A DNA stretch of 64,000 nt, from positions 15,659,186 through 15,723,185 of the forward strand of contig CM020620.1 of NCBI GenBank assembly GCA_009829735.1, read 5' to 3'. The position numbers were made by a program, and so were the translations under genes. Below the pieces are notes generated by a model that saw only the letters and a list, made by a program, of their open reading frames with translations, searched no databases and was not told the DNA's origin. Shown here piece by piece: positions 1-9,751 of the stretch (its first letter is position 1; each line of letters begins with the position of its first letter). The DNA is from Pyropia yezoensis (Eukaryota; Rhodophyta; Bangiophyceae; Bangiales; Bangiaceae).

Positions 1-175
1 GGCCCCGACCGCCTCCCTGACCCCCCCCCCCCCCCCCCCCCCGGCCAGTGTGGTGCCCCTTGCCGCCGTCGACACGGGGGCGCCGTTTACCAACCTGGGC
101 AGCGGCGCCGCCCCAACCACCACCGCAACCGTCGCCACCGCAGCCCAGCTGCCGTCGCCACTGTGGCAGTATTGA
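1..175 (+). CDS. possible 3' end of a gene cut by the window edge
   Basis: After a run of 22 C (positions 21-42) one frame reads about 44 codons with strong G/C third-position preference and ends in TGA at 173-175; the last residues are LPSPLWQY. The peptide is rich in Ala, Thr and Pro and shows no domain. The upstream part lies outside the window and the poly-C run makes the frame uncertain. It could also be non-coding GC-rich sequence. Confidence 0.25.
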   Translation, partial: APTASLTPPPPPPPASVVPLAAVDTGAPFTNLGSGAAPTTTATVATAAQLPSPLWQY

Positions 176-641
176 CCCCCAGGTAGGGGGGCAACACGTG
201 CCATGCAAGGGGCGGCAGGCCACTAGCCTGATCCGTTCCTCCCCCTGCATTTGGGTCCATATTCCCTAAGTTTGGGATAGTTAGCTTAGTAGTAAATCCA
301 ACTTGGATTTGAGGGTTTTCTGCATTTATCGTCTTGAATTTTCGTGTGGCCCGGTGGGCAGGTGCTGGGGTGGGAGATTCTGAGTGGCGAGATTCTGAGT
401 GGACCCTGGGGGGATAAGGGGAGGGACAGCGGGGCTTGGCCCTGCGTCCCCGTCCCGACCAAGAAACTGTTGGACCACACACCATCTTCTTGTTTGTCCG
501 TGGGGGGTTTGCCCCACAACAGGGACAGAGTGTGTGCGACTTGCACTTCTTCCGGTTCCCCCGACACGGGAGGCAGCCCTGGCACACCGCCCCAACTTGG
601 GTGCCGTGTGTGCTTGTGGTTTTTGCCACAAGGATGAGGAG
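176..641. other. leader of the retrotransposon, no gene seen
   Basis: The composition falls from very GC-rich to mixed at about 180-340, near where the retrotransposon probably begins. I looked for a 5' LTR matching the sequence beyond the downstream antisense ORF and for a primer-binding site and could not support either. The gag frame is open from 399 but has no ATG before 642. Confidence 0.3.
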
Positions 642-1586
642 ATGTTTGGACGCCGGATCCAAGAGCTCGACTACGAGCTGGGGAAGCTCCTCGGTGAAGG
701 GGAACTACGGGCCATCCTGTTCGCAGGAGTACCTTACTACGTGCGGATATCCGCACGGGGAGCCAATACGGCCCGGACGAGCTTCAGTCGACTGATGCAT
801 ATGTGCAAGTCCCTAGGGGACGCCTACCGGGCGCTACACCCGGAATGTGCCTTAGCCCCGAAGCCCAAGGGTGAGGGAGGCAATCCCAGTCTTACCCCGG
901 TACCGAGGCAAGAGAAGGTGGAACGTAAGGCCGCACCAGTACTGGTGGCGACCGAACATACTCCTACCGGTGAGGATGAACCTCGAGTCGACCAACAGGG
1001 CCACCTGTTGCTACCGGCGACGCCGGTGATTGATGAGCATGGTACGGTAGCGTACATCGCCCCGGCTGGGACCCAGTTCCAGGTCAACGAGGGAGCGGGT
1101 AGGCGCGTCCCGTATGTGCGGACTACGGGGTATGCCCAAGTTACGGGTAACCCCCACCAGCCCCTGCCGACATGGGCAGTACGTACGGAGGCACCTCCGC
1201 ACATCGCTGGTAGAGCCAACCGGTTGCGGGAGTCCATGTTCCGGCTGGCACTGGGACCCAAGGCCTACCAAGGCGCGGGCACTCGGGCGCCCGAGGCGGG
1301 CAACCGGACCTATGGAGCCAACCCGACGCGGACGCCCGGGACGGCCGGCACGTCCGGATGTACGTTGTGCGGAGACCCCCAACACTGGGTGTCCTCATGC
1401 CCGCTCATTCCGGAGGAGTCTCGACGGGCAGCGGCGCAACGCAAGGCCTCCGTCGGTGGGTATCCCGCCCGAGGCCCGGCACCGGGTAGGCAGCAAGCTC
1501 CAGGAGGAGTACTGGCAGTCGAGGAGGCACCCCCTCCCTCGGATGCCCCGGAGGACAGTACCCGGCCGAGCACGGGAAACGAGTAA
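642..1586 (+). CDS. gag: Gag-like protein with zinc knuckle
   Basis: A protein of about 314 residues from the first in-frame ATG. Near residues 240-253 (positions 1359-1400) it has one CCHC zinc knuckle, CTLCGDPQHWVSSC, spacing C-x2-C-x4-H-x4-C, the nucleic-acid-binding motif of retrotransposon nucleocapsid. The rest is Pro/Arg/Gly-rich. No obvious capsid domain precedes the knuckle, so the gag may be 5'-truncated or the capsid too diverged to see. It ends 83 bases before the first possible pol start, in another frame, so pol would need frameshifting, reinitiation or an internal start. Confidence 0.7.
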   Translation: MFGRRIQELDYELGKLLGEGELRAILFAGVPYYVRISARGANTARTSFSRLMHMCKSLGDAYRALHPECALAPKPKGEGGNPSLTPVPRQEKVERKAAPVLVATEHTPTGEDEPRVDQQGHLLLPATPVIDEHGTVAYIAPAGTQFQVNEGAGRRVPYVRTTGYAQVTGNPHQPLPTWAVRTEAPPHIAGRANRLRESMFRLALGPKAYQGAGTRAPEAGNRTYGANPTRTPGTAGTSGCTLCGDPQHWVSSCPLIPEESRRAAAQRKASVGGYPARGPAPGRQQAPGGVLAVEEAPPPSDAPEDSTRPSTGNE

Positions 1587-1669
1587 GAGGAAGGACGGCA
1601 CGGGGTCGCTGGGGTAACCCAAGCAAGCCACCCCGGACTGCCGCGGGGAAAGCCCCACGGAGAGCGCGG

Positions 1670-4600
1670 TTGAGCCGACGCCGCATCAACCCCCGGGTAC
1701 ACCTTCCGGCCCCGACGACACGGCGTCAGGGGATTGATGACCAACCTCCAAGGTTGGGAGGAGAGGACGGGAAGCCCCGTCACATGGAACCAGACAAGGG
1801 CCCTGTTCAGGATGCCCGAGCTACACCGGATATTGGTGTAGGCCACGTGCTGTTCACCTTGGAGAGCTTCAAGGTAGCAGCCACACTGGGGGTTGACCCC
1901 CAGTCGACCCGATCGTACTACCCTGTACTGGATACAGGGGCTGGACCTAACCTGATCCGGAAGGATACCCTCCCGGACAAGTGGCTCCCGCGAGTCAGAG
2001 TTGCTCGGGGACCCACGATCAAGGATGCGAATGGTCGTCTCATTCGTACGACCGCAGCGATGTCGCTGCAGGTCACCATCGGGGAGCTTACTACGGAAGT
2101 TGACTTCCTGGTATGTGAGACGCTATCTGTGCCCTGCATACTGGGGTGCACCTTCATCAACGTTCACGTTGATGCAATCCGGCCGGGCCGGAGGACCGTC
2201 GAGCTGCAAGAGGCCGACGGGACGAAGAGAGGACATACAGCTATCGTCAGGGACCTGACGCTACAAGGGAGCCACGTAAACGTGGCTGAGGTATACGCAA
2301 GTGTAGAACCGAAGACACTCCGGCTGGCCAAGCGGACTCGCTTTGAGCCGCTATCGGAGACCGTCCTCCCGGTTAACTGTGACCTCGCAGGCATCTGCAG
2401 AGTCCAGTCCAACCTACGAACCTACGAGCGCCATGGGTTGACCATGGACAATGGTATCGCAGACCTCCCAGCAGGGGGGTCATCACTGCTGGTGATGGCG
2501 AACTATCGCCGTAAGGCAGTCACCCTCCCGAAGGGAACTATCCTCGGGATTGCCGAGCTCTACGAAGGCGATATCCTTAACCCTGACAAGGAAGGTCAAG
2601 TGGAACCACTTGAGGTGCTGGCGGTCGCCGGGACCACCGAGCGACAGCAACCCGATGACGGGAGGCCTAACCCATCGGCGGCTCCGGCGGACATGCCGCC
2701 AAAGGACCAAGAAGCCTTGAAGGCACTGGCCGAGGCTGACCTCAACCACCTTCCCCCTTCGGTAGCTGAAGGGGTACGACGGATGCTAAGAAAGCACGAT
2801 GTCATGTGGACCGGCGGGGCGCTGGGTACCATTGGGGCAACCCAGCACCGTATAGACCTGGTACCAGGTGCTCGACCAGCGCGGTCGCAACCGCATCGTG
2901 CGGGACCTATGCAACGAGAGATCGTTGATGGAGAAGTGAAGAGGATGAGCGAAGCTAAGGTGATCCGACCTTCGATCTCGGAGTGGGGCGCCCCAGTCGT
3001 TATCGTACCGAAGAAGGATCAAACCCCTCGGTTTTGCATCGATTATCGACGCCTCAACTTGGTTACCAAGAAAGACTCATACCCTTTACCAAGGATGGAC
3101 GAGTGCATCGACTCGCTGGGGGAGGCCACAGTGTTTACCACTATCGACTGCAATGCCGGGTACTGGCAGATCCCAGTTGCGGAAGAGGATATCCCCAAGA
3201 CGGCGTTCGTCTGTCACAGTGGCGTGTACGAGTTCCTAAGGATGCCCTTCGGATTGTCCAACGCCCACGCCACATTCCAACGGGCCATCGACATTATACT
3301 GTCAGGAGTCAAGTGGCGTAACTGCCAGGTGTACTTAAACGACGTCATCGTCTTCTCCCGTGACATGGATGACCATGTACAACATGTCGACGAGGTACTC
3401 ACCCTCTTGCGGAACGCCGGGGTAACCCTGCGCCTCAAGAAGTGCGCCTTCTTCCAGCAGACAGTCGAGTATCTGGGTCACCAGATCACACCAGGTAAAC
3501 TGGGAGTGCTCGAAGCTAATACGCGGGCACTCCGGGATGCGCAATACCCAACCACCCAGACACAGCTGAAAAGCTTCCTGGGGATGTGCAACGTATACCG
3601 ACGGTTCGTCAAGGACTTCGCTCGTATAGCCAAACCGTTAACGGTTCTGACGAGCAGTGCCTTGCCAAAGGTACTCCAACCTCCCTCGCCCAACGAGGGA
3701 GAGGCATTCGAGCTGCTCAAGCAAGCTCTGCTAGCCCCACCCGTGCTTGCGTTGCCGCATAGACGCGGAACCTTCGTCATCGACGTCGATGCCTGCGACA
3801 CCCAAGTGGGATGCACCCTGCTACAGGGAGAGACCATTATCGGTACCGATAATGCTATCCCGGACCTAAATCCGGTAGGGTACTTCAGCCGGACACTCAA
3901 CCCGGCTGAGCGTAACTATAGTGCCACCGAGCGCGAGTGCCTCGGAGTCATATGGGCAGTGCAACTGCTCCGGCCATACCTGGAAGGTTTCAGGTTCATC
4001 GTAAGGTCCGACCACGAACCTTTACGATGGCTTCTCAACCTTGGTGACAAGGATTCCGACAGCCACGGTCGGCTAGCCCGGTGGAGGCTGAAGAAGGCCG
4101 AGCACGACTACCGGACCATATATAAGGCCGGGTCCACCCATCATCTGGGGGACGCGCTGTCGCGACTCGATACCCCAAGCGGGGATACCCGACAGGTGGA
4201 CGAAGACATCCCGGTGGTACCGGTGTGCATGGTGGGTAATGCTACCCAAGGTATGGTTGACCATACCATGGCACACCTTGCGTGCCCGTTGACCCTCGCG
4301 GACTTCCGCGAGGCACAGGCCAATGACGATGACTGTAAACGCCATCGTGCTAACCTCCTGGCCGGCACGGCCGGCATCTTCTCCGAGAACGAGGACGGAC
4401 TCATGTATCGGCGGGCACCCGCCGATGGACGGCATCAGGTCGTGGTTCCCGTGTCCTTACGGCAGGCCGTCATGGAACGAGAACACGAGAACCCCACAGC
4501 CGGACACCCGGGGGGTTCGCGAATGTTCGCAGCAATGCGAAGGGTCTTCTACTGGCCAGCAATGGCCGTCGACGTAATCGACCACGTGCGGGGATGCCAC

Positions 4601-5761
4601 ACGTGCGCACGGAATCGCATGAGTCTTCATAGGCGGGCATCCGCTATGAAACTGTTCCCCCCGGATGGACCCGACGAGCAAGTCGCTATCGACATACTCG
4701 GACCGCTTCCGGTAACGGAAGAAGGGAATAGGTACATCCTGGTCATGTCGGACCGCTTTACTAAGCTGTCACGGGCAGTAGCAATCCCGGACGATACGGC
4801 CTACACCATCATGAACGCAGTGGTTGACCACTGGATCAGTGCTTACGGAGTAATGAAGCAACTCCTCTCCGATAACGGAGCAAGCCTTACGTCAGCATTC
4901 TGCACCAAGGTCCTGGGCATGTTCGGTATCGAACCCCGTCGGGCATCCGACTACCACCCGCAGTCCAACGGGCAGGTGGAGCGGTTCAACCGCACCATCG
5001 TCAAGATGCTCCAATGCTATGTGGCGGAACACACGAAGACGTGGGACAGGCTTCTGTCCGTCTTGACCCTGGCATACAATGCCAGGCCCCACCGGAGTAC
5101 CACCATTGCCCCCCTGGAATGGGTCATGCCGATGGGCGTCGGTAACCGGACGCTGCCACCGGGCAGATGCACTCGGTATGATATACCGACGGGCCGACCG
5201 GCCGAACGGATCCACTTAGCTTGGTTGGCCAAGCTATCGTGGATGATACCCAAGCTCAAGGTTGCCCTTGACCGTACACAACTTCGATACAAGAAGAACT
5301 TTGACGCCCGGCTACGAGTACGCAACGCAACCCTGGTAACAGGTGACTGGGTCTATGTCAGACACCAGAAGTTCCGCGGGAACAAGCTTATGCAACCGGT
5401 CAAGGGACCGTACCAGATCTTACACAGAGATGATCACTCTGTAATCCTGCACTCCGATACGGAGATACAAAGCATCAACCTCAACGATGTGACACCTGCT
5501 CCGAAGCCGGAACAGCCTCAGCCGGTACCGGCTGGGTTTCTACATGAAGCTCTTACAACCCACCGGTCAGATGACCCGGTGGGACCGGATGGGATTCCAT
5601 ACCAAGTAGAGTGCGTGGTCGGACACACCGACCCGGACCTACCAGGACCCTGGTACGTCAAGGTTATGTGGGTCGGATACGACTCACCCACCTGGGAACA
5701 GGCGGCGAATATACCCCGCCAACTCTTCATGCCTTACATGAGGCGACGACGCCTACTGTAA
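1670..5761 (+). CDS. pol: Pol polyprotein: protease, RT, RNase H, integrase, chromodomain
   Basis: An open frame of 1363 codons; the first in-frame ATG is near 1783. Domains in order: aspartic protease with VLDTGAGPNLI near residue 86 and ILGCTFI near 160; reverse transcriptase about 440-620 with FCIDYRRLN, MPFGLSNA and the catalytic box; RNase H about 700-830 with DVDACD, NYSATEREC and SDHEPLRWLL; integrase with an HHCC finger (GHPGG...CHTCARN) near 940-985 and a DDE core marked by AIDILGPLP, LLSDNGASL and HPQSNGQVERFNR; and a C-terminal chromodomain about 1303-1355 with WYVKVMWVGYDSPTWE. The RT catalytic box reads YLNDVIVFS where the family has YxDD: the first Asp is Asn (codon AAC, 3338-3340). 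All other key residues look intact, so this copy probably cannot reverse-transcribe by itself. Confidence 0.93.
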   Translation: MSRRRINPRVHLPAPTTRRQGIDDQPPRLGGEDGKPRHMEPDKGPVQDARATPDIGVGHVLFTLESFKVAATLGVDPQSTRSYYPVLDTGAGPNLIRKDTLPDKWLPRVRVARGPTIKDANGRLIRTTAAMSLQVTIGELTTEVDFLVCETLSVPCILGCTFINVHVDAIRPGRRTVELQEADGTKRGHTAIVRDLTLQGSHVNVAEVYASVEPKTLRLAKRTRFEPLSETVLPVNCDLAGICRVQSNLRTYERHGLTMDNGIADLPAGGSSLLVMANYRRKAVTLPKGTILGIAELYEGDILNPDKEGQVEPLEVLAVAGTTERQQPDDGRPNPSAAPADMPPKDQEALKALAEADLNHLPPSVAEGVRRMLRKHDVMWTGGALGTIGATQHRIDLVPGARPARSQPHRAGPMQREIVDGEVKRMSEAKVIRPSISEWGAPVVIVPKKDQTPRFCIDYRRLNLVTKKDSYPLPRMDECIDSLGEATVFTTIDCNAGYWQIPVAEEDIPKTAFVCHSGVYEFLRMPFGLSNAHATFQRAIDIILSGVKWRNCQVYLNDVIVFSRDMDDHVQHVDEVLTLLRNAGVTLRLKKCAFFQQTVEYLGHQITPGKLGVLEANTRALRDAQYPTTQTQLKSFLGMCNVYRRFVKDFARIAKPLTVLTSSALPKVLQPPSPNEGEAFELLKQALLAPPVLALPHRRGTFVIDVDACDTQVGCTLLQGETIIGTDNAIPDLNPVGYFSRTLNPAERNYSATERECLGVIWAVQLLRPYLEGFRFIVRSDHEPLRWLLNLGDKDSDSHGRLARWRLKKAEHDYRTIYKAGSTHHLGDALSRLDTPSGDTRQVDEDIPVVPVCMVGNATQGMVDHTMAHLACPLTLADFREAQANDDDCKRHRANLLAGTAGIFSENEDGLMYRRAPADGRHQVVVPVSLRQAVMEREHENPTAGHPGGSRMFAAMRRVFYWPAMAVDVIDHVRGCHTCARNRMSLHRRASAMKLFPPDGPDEQVAIDILGPLPVTEEGNRYILVMSDRFTKLSRAVAIPDDTAYTIMNAVVDHWISAYGVMKQLLSDNGASLTSAFCTKVLGMFGIEPRRASDYHPQSNGQVERFNRTIVKMLQCYVAEHTKTWDRLLSVLTLAYNARPHRSTTIAPLEWVMPMGVGNRTLPPGRCTRYDIPTGRPAERIHLAWLAKLSWMIPKLKVALDRTQLRYKKNFDARLRVRNATLVTGDWVYVRHQKFRGNKLMQPVKGPYQILHRDDHSVILHSDTEIQSINLNDVTPAPKPEQPQPVPAGFLHEALTTHRSDDPVGPDGIPYQVECVVGHTDPDLPGPWYVKVMWVGYDSPTWEQAANIPRQLFMPYMRRRRLL

Positions 5762-6211
5762 CAACCCAACCGACACCGACTTCGGCTGTTGGGGGGTGAG
5801 GCTTATACCTACTAAGTAGGGTGTCACATGGACTCGTCAAGACTTAGGTTCACTAAGTTGGAGCGGACTTAGGCAAACTAAGTAAGCTACTGACTTTTAC
5901 AATTTTACTTGAAGGAGATGACTAACTCCGATAAACTCAAAGTAACCTAAGGCTTACACCAAGGTAAACCTTCAGCCAGGAGGCAAGTGACGGACCAAGA
6001 AGGTTGACCTTCATGAGTATTAACCAACCAGGATGGGTTGGGGGATGCGGGAAAGAACCGAGGCAAGCCACGACTAAGTCAGACGGGGTACTCCCCAATG
6101 GCAGGCATTGGTATCTTGCAAACGCCCCAGCGGGGGATGAGTTTATACTCACTACTACCCGGCCACCATAAGGGTCACCGGGGCCCTCTCCCTCACAAAC
6201 AATAGCACTCC
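5762..6211. other. non-coding gap between pol and the antisense ORF
   Basis: About 450 bases of lower GC than the flanks, with short repeated words built on ACTAAGT and CTTAG (5810-5885) and no ORF of note. It separates convergent reading frames and probably holds the 3' ends of both transcripts. No terminator or polyadenylation signal could be assigned with confidence. Confidence 0.4.
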
Positions 6212-8581
6212 TCAGTGGGTAGACCCACTGCCCGAGGGAGGCCACTCACGCGTAAGCGCGTATACCTCCATGCTCCACCGGTCAGCAATCTCGCGACGGT
6301 CAATCACCCGAGTTACCTCGGTGCATAGCTGAACGAGGGTGCTGCGGCTAGCCTCCACGTCCTCCAGAGCTGTCTGGAGGCGGTCAAGCACGCCACCGAA
6401 GCAACGCGCTGACCCAACCAGCGCAGCACCTGGGGGGATATCCCCCCAGCTAACAGAGAGACCCTCCCGCATTGCGCGGGCAACAAGGGCGTCAACGCCC
6501 TTATACCAGAGACGGGGACCCCCGTCACGCATAGCAGGGGCGGGAGGTGACACTGGCGCAGCCAGAGGAGCCACAGGAGCCGACACGGCAACTACCGGAG
6601 CCGGTGGCACCTGATACGAGGCTCGGTAGGACCCTACTGAAGGGGCCCCACCGTAAACCCGGCGGGGCTCGGCCCGACGACGGGACACCTCACGCTCCCC
6701 ACCCGCAGAGCCCCACTCTCGGGGACGACGGCCAACCGCCGCCGGTATCGGGTTACCGAACCACGGGGCAAGGACCTGAAGAGGGTCATGGATAACCATG
6801 GGAATACCCAGGTCAGCAACAGCCTCGGTGGACGCCCACCCATGGCAATTGGGCTCACCCGGCTGAGTACGCCGGATACGCAACGAGTGACGAGGCAAGG
6901 GAGAAGCCCCAGCCTGCGGGTCCCGGTACGGGGGAAGGGCCAACACCCCAGCCCAGTTCACGGCATCATGAACAGCCAGCGGAGCCTCGAACTCCCGGGC
7001 CAACCCGGTCTTGGCGGCTATCATGTCCACGCCCATTTGCGCGATGTGCCGACGGACACCCGTCGGAAGATGAAACAGGCGCCCCTGCCGGCGGACGGAC
7101 AGCAAGAAGGAGGAAGCCTGCCCGAGGATAACCTCAAGGGTGAAGGTAACCTGCAACGGGTGGACCGGCCGGGAGGCCAACACACTCCCGAAGTATCGGA
7201 GGCAGGAGCCGGTGTCAAACCGGAAAGCAGGGGCGGGTTCCCACCCCTCCTGCCACAGAGGCGGGCGCACGGCAGTGTCCACCGGCGCGCGACCGTTACC
7301 GGTCTGCAACGCACACGTTGTATCGGTGCGGAACGCATCCGCCATGACACCATGGTTGCGTCGCCAGCTCGACGCTGACTTCAACCCCGCCATAGGCGGG
7401 TACGGAGCCGTCAACGTCAGGTACGGGGATACCCCCGGGAAGTACTCGAACCCGGGGTACCGGCCGGTATCACCCACCGTCTCCCCAAACGCAGCCGGCT
7501 CGGCCGCCGCCGCAATCCCCCGAGCACTAGCCGGGTAGTCAACCTCCCGCGGCGACGCGGGGGCAATCAAGTCGCATATCCCGAAGGCGGAGTCGAGGTA
7601 GACCTCACCCCGCCCAATCCGGGTGCGCCAGAGCTGCGCATGCCGGTCGTCCGGCTGGCTCAGGATCCAATGATGCTCCACTCGGACCGCGTTCGGCTGG
7701 TTGACCAGCCGCACCAACTCCCGCTCCCAACTCGGGTCCACCTTGACGCGCCGGGAGGTCTCTCCAGGGAGACGCGGCTGGTGGAAGTCCCCCCGCATCC
7801 GCCCAGCGGACTCCATTGACTCTTGCACAGTCATGCCTCGAACCCGAGCCACCAAATCGGACATCGACATGGCGGGTTGACCCGCCGCCACGGCGACGCC
7901 GCCACCCAACGGGGCAACCCGGGCAGGACCAGGAAAAGTCGAGGGCGCCGGGGGATGCCCCACCGGCAGATGGGCCGGTGCCGGAGGTGCACGCGGCCGA
8001 GGAGGAAGAAGAAGGGCGGGCGCCCGCCCGGAGTAGCTCCCGGAGTCCACTGCCATCGGGGTAGACATTTCTTGACCAGCAAGCGTCCGCGGCACCGCGG
8101 GCAGAGCATCGCCGTCACCCGGGCCCGACGTGGGCACCACGGGGGCGGCAGAGGTAGACCCGTTACCAGCCGACGCGGACACACCAACCGGGCGGGCACC
8201 CGCGCCGTCTTGACCCGCCGGCTCGGCTGGGGTGCGGCCACGACCATCCGCCACGCCGGCGACGCCGTCTTGAGGTAGAGTCGCGCCGGCACCGGCGACA
8301 GAAGCCATCCTGGCCGCCGGAGGAGTAGCGGTAGAGGCCACCGCTGCACGCGGTTGTCCGCCACCCGACGGAGCCGTCGTGCCGCTGCGCACGGACGACA
8401 ATCCGCCCGGCGCTCCTTCCGGGGCCACACGAACGGTCACCCGGTCGTCCTCGTCCTCCGACGAGCTCGCCAAGAAGCACACGGCAGCGGTGGCGGAGAC
8501 GGGAACGTCGTCCTGCATCACCTCCTCCCCCTCCTCAAGCAGGAGGTCGTCCTCGCCCCCGTGTACCTGGGGGTCCGACAT
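6212..8581 (-). CDS. large protein of unknown function, antisense to the retrotransposon
   Basis: An uninterrupted frame of 789 residues beginning MSDPQVHGGEDD; the frame extends further upstream but this ATG heads an acidic stretch and is the most natural start. I do not recognise the family. Visible layout: acidic N-terminus; Ala/Pro/Gly-rich region to about residue 230; a more complex, probably folded region about 240-610, rich in Trp, Tyr and His (for example RVEHHWILSQPDD and FEYFPGVSPYLTLTAP); an Arg-rich linker; and a C-terminal segment of about 90 residues with helical heptad-like spacing. No RT, integrase, zinc-knuckle or transmembrane signature was found. It lies convergent to pol and before a polypurine stretch at 9133, so it may be an antisense ORF carried by the retrotransposon or a neighbouring gene. 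Length without stops argues for selection or recent arrival. Confidence 0.6.
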   Translation of the reverse strand: MSDPQVHGGEDDLLLEEGEEVMQDDVPVSATAAVCFLASSSEDEDDRVTVRVAPEGAPGGLSSVRSGTTAPSGGGQPRAAVASTATPPAARMASVAGAGATLPQDGVAGVADGRGRTPAEPAGQDGAGARPVGVSASAGNGSTSAAPVVPTSGPGDGDALPAVPRTLAGQEMSTPMAVDSGSYSGRAPALLLPPRPRAPPAPAHLPVGHPPAPSTFPGPARVAPLGGGVAVAAGQPAMSMSDLVARVRGMTVQESMESAGRMRGDFHQPRLPGETSRRVKVDPSWERELVRLVNQPNAVRVEHHWILSQPDDRHAQLWRTRIGRGEVYLDSAFGICDLIAPASPREVDYPASARGIAAAAEPAAFGETVGDTGRYPGFEYFPGVSPYLTLTAPYPPMAGLKSASSWRRNHGVMADAFRTDTTCALQTGNGRAPVDTAVRPPLWQEGWEPAPAFRFDTGSCLRYFGSVLASRPVHPLQVTFTLEVILGQASSFLLSVRRQGRLFHLPTGVRRHIAQMGVDMIAAKTGLAREFEAPLAVHDAVNWAGVLALPPYRDPQAGASPLPRHSLRIRRTQPGEPNCHGWASTEAVADLGIPMVIHDPLQVLAPWFGNPIPAAVGRRPREWGSAGGEREVSRRRAEPRRVYGGAPSVGSYRASYQVPPAPVVAVSAPVAPLAAPVSPPAPAMRDGGPRLWYKGVDALVARAMREGLSVSWGDIPPGAALVGSARCFGGVLDRLQTALEDVEASRSTLVQLCTEVTRVIDRREIADRWSMEVYALTREWPPSGSGSTH

Positions 8582-9751
8582 GGTGAAACCGGGGTAGCAG
8601 GGGCGTCCCGTGCCAGAAAGCCGCAACCGGCTCGACCCGGTACGAGGGACGCTCGCGCGGACGAGCCAGGGAAGCGCGGGCACCCGCGCTTATAACCACA
8701 TAGCTCAGCACGAGCGATACGGCAGCGCGGGACGACCCACGCCAGCCGAGCTACGAGGGCGCTCCACCCAGGCACCTGGACCGGAGCCACGCCCCCCCCA
8801 CACGGGGCAATCAAGGGGGGTCACCCCCAACCGCCCCCCACTCAATCGTCCACACGAGAGGGGCCCACCTACCACCAGACACCTGGTGGCGGATCCGCTT
8901 GCAACACCCCTCGGAAAGGGGGGTCGTGAACAGAAACCCGCATCGGGAATTTAACGGTCCGGAAAACGGATCGTGTGTGTACCACACAAAGGGGGGCACC
9001 CCCCTCAGACAACCTCGAAAAGGGGTGTCTGTCGCGACAGGGCGCAATGCCCCTCCCGACTGGTAAACGGTCACGCGACCCACTTACATTCGGTAACCCG
9101 AATGCAACTCGACCCGAGGACGGGCCGAATCTAAGGGGGGGATATGTAGCAATATGGTCGGCCGTAGTGTGACCCTAATATTAGGGGGGCTACTTCTAAT
9201 CCTTGGCTTTCAATTTGAGAGTCCGTACTGGTCACGGTATCTATAAGTTACGTATGACCAGAGGGACTTGCATCTTGGGGTGGAGGGTAGTTAGTAGTGT
9301 CTCCGAGGGTTTATAACGAGGGGGCCGGCGGCGAATCCACCGCCGGCCAAGGCAGAACAACAAACCCCTCCCATTTGGGCTCCCATCTTGGTCCCGTGGC
9401 TTGCGCTCCAAGGACAGCAACCTTGGCCTCCCGGTGACGTTAGTGCCGATCCCCCCTGGCGAGTGTTCCCTGAGAGTGGACGTGCAGCGGATACCCTATT
9501 GTGCTACAGTGAGACTGTGCGTATCGCTAACAAGCGGTTCTTGTTCGCGAGTCGCACGCACCGTGTCCCATCCATCTTCCCGGGGTAAGATTTGCTTGTC
9601 TTGAGAGCTTCATCCTTGTGACGCTGCTCCGTGAGATCTGATTGTATCTTGATGTTGCTACATTCCATTGGAGATGCATGCACTATATCTGACTGTTTTA
9701 TTTGATCTCTAGTCACCGCCCTGGCTGGTTCTTGCACTTGATTCTCTACAA
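8582..9751. other. region without a clear gene; polypurine stretch and hairpin
   Basis: A G-rich purine stretch AAGGGGGGGATA at 9133-9144 is followed by TGTAGC, the pattern expected at a polypurine tract/3' LTR junction of a + strand retrotransposon. Further on there is TTTATAA at about 9310 and a perfect 9-bp stem with 8-base loop (GGCCGGCGG at 9323-9331, CCGCCGGCC at 9340-9348). No matching 5' LTR is visible, so the LTR reading is tentative. A possible splice donor (GGGGTAAGA, about 9582) and acceptor (ending at 9712) lie upstream of the next ORF. Confidence 0.35.

Larger units (their letters stand above)
399..5761 (+). mobile_element. Ty3/gypsy retrotransposon of the chromovirus type, internal region
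   Basis: The order zinc-knuckle protein, aspartic protease, reverse transcriptase, RNase H, integrase, C-terminal chromodomain is that of Ty3/gypsy chromoviruses. Gag and pol are in different frames separated by a stop and 83 bases. No LTR pair could be recognised, so the ends are not defined; the element may continue to about 9.15 kb, where a polypurine stretch occurs, and would then include the antisense ORF at 6212-8581. The reading frames are long and uninterrupted, so the copy is young, but one RT active-site residue is changed. Confidence 0.85.

Noticed and set aside
180..640. A 5' LTR of the chromovirus matching the region near 9133-9420
   Set aside because: The two regions share only loose short words (CCCTAA, TTTGAG); no continuous match supports an LTR pair.
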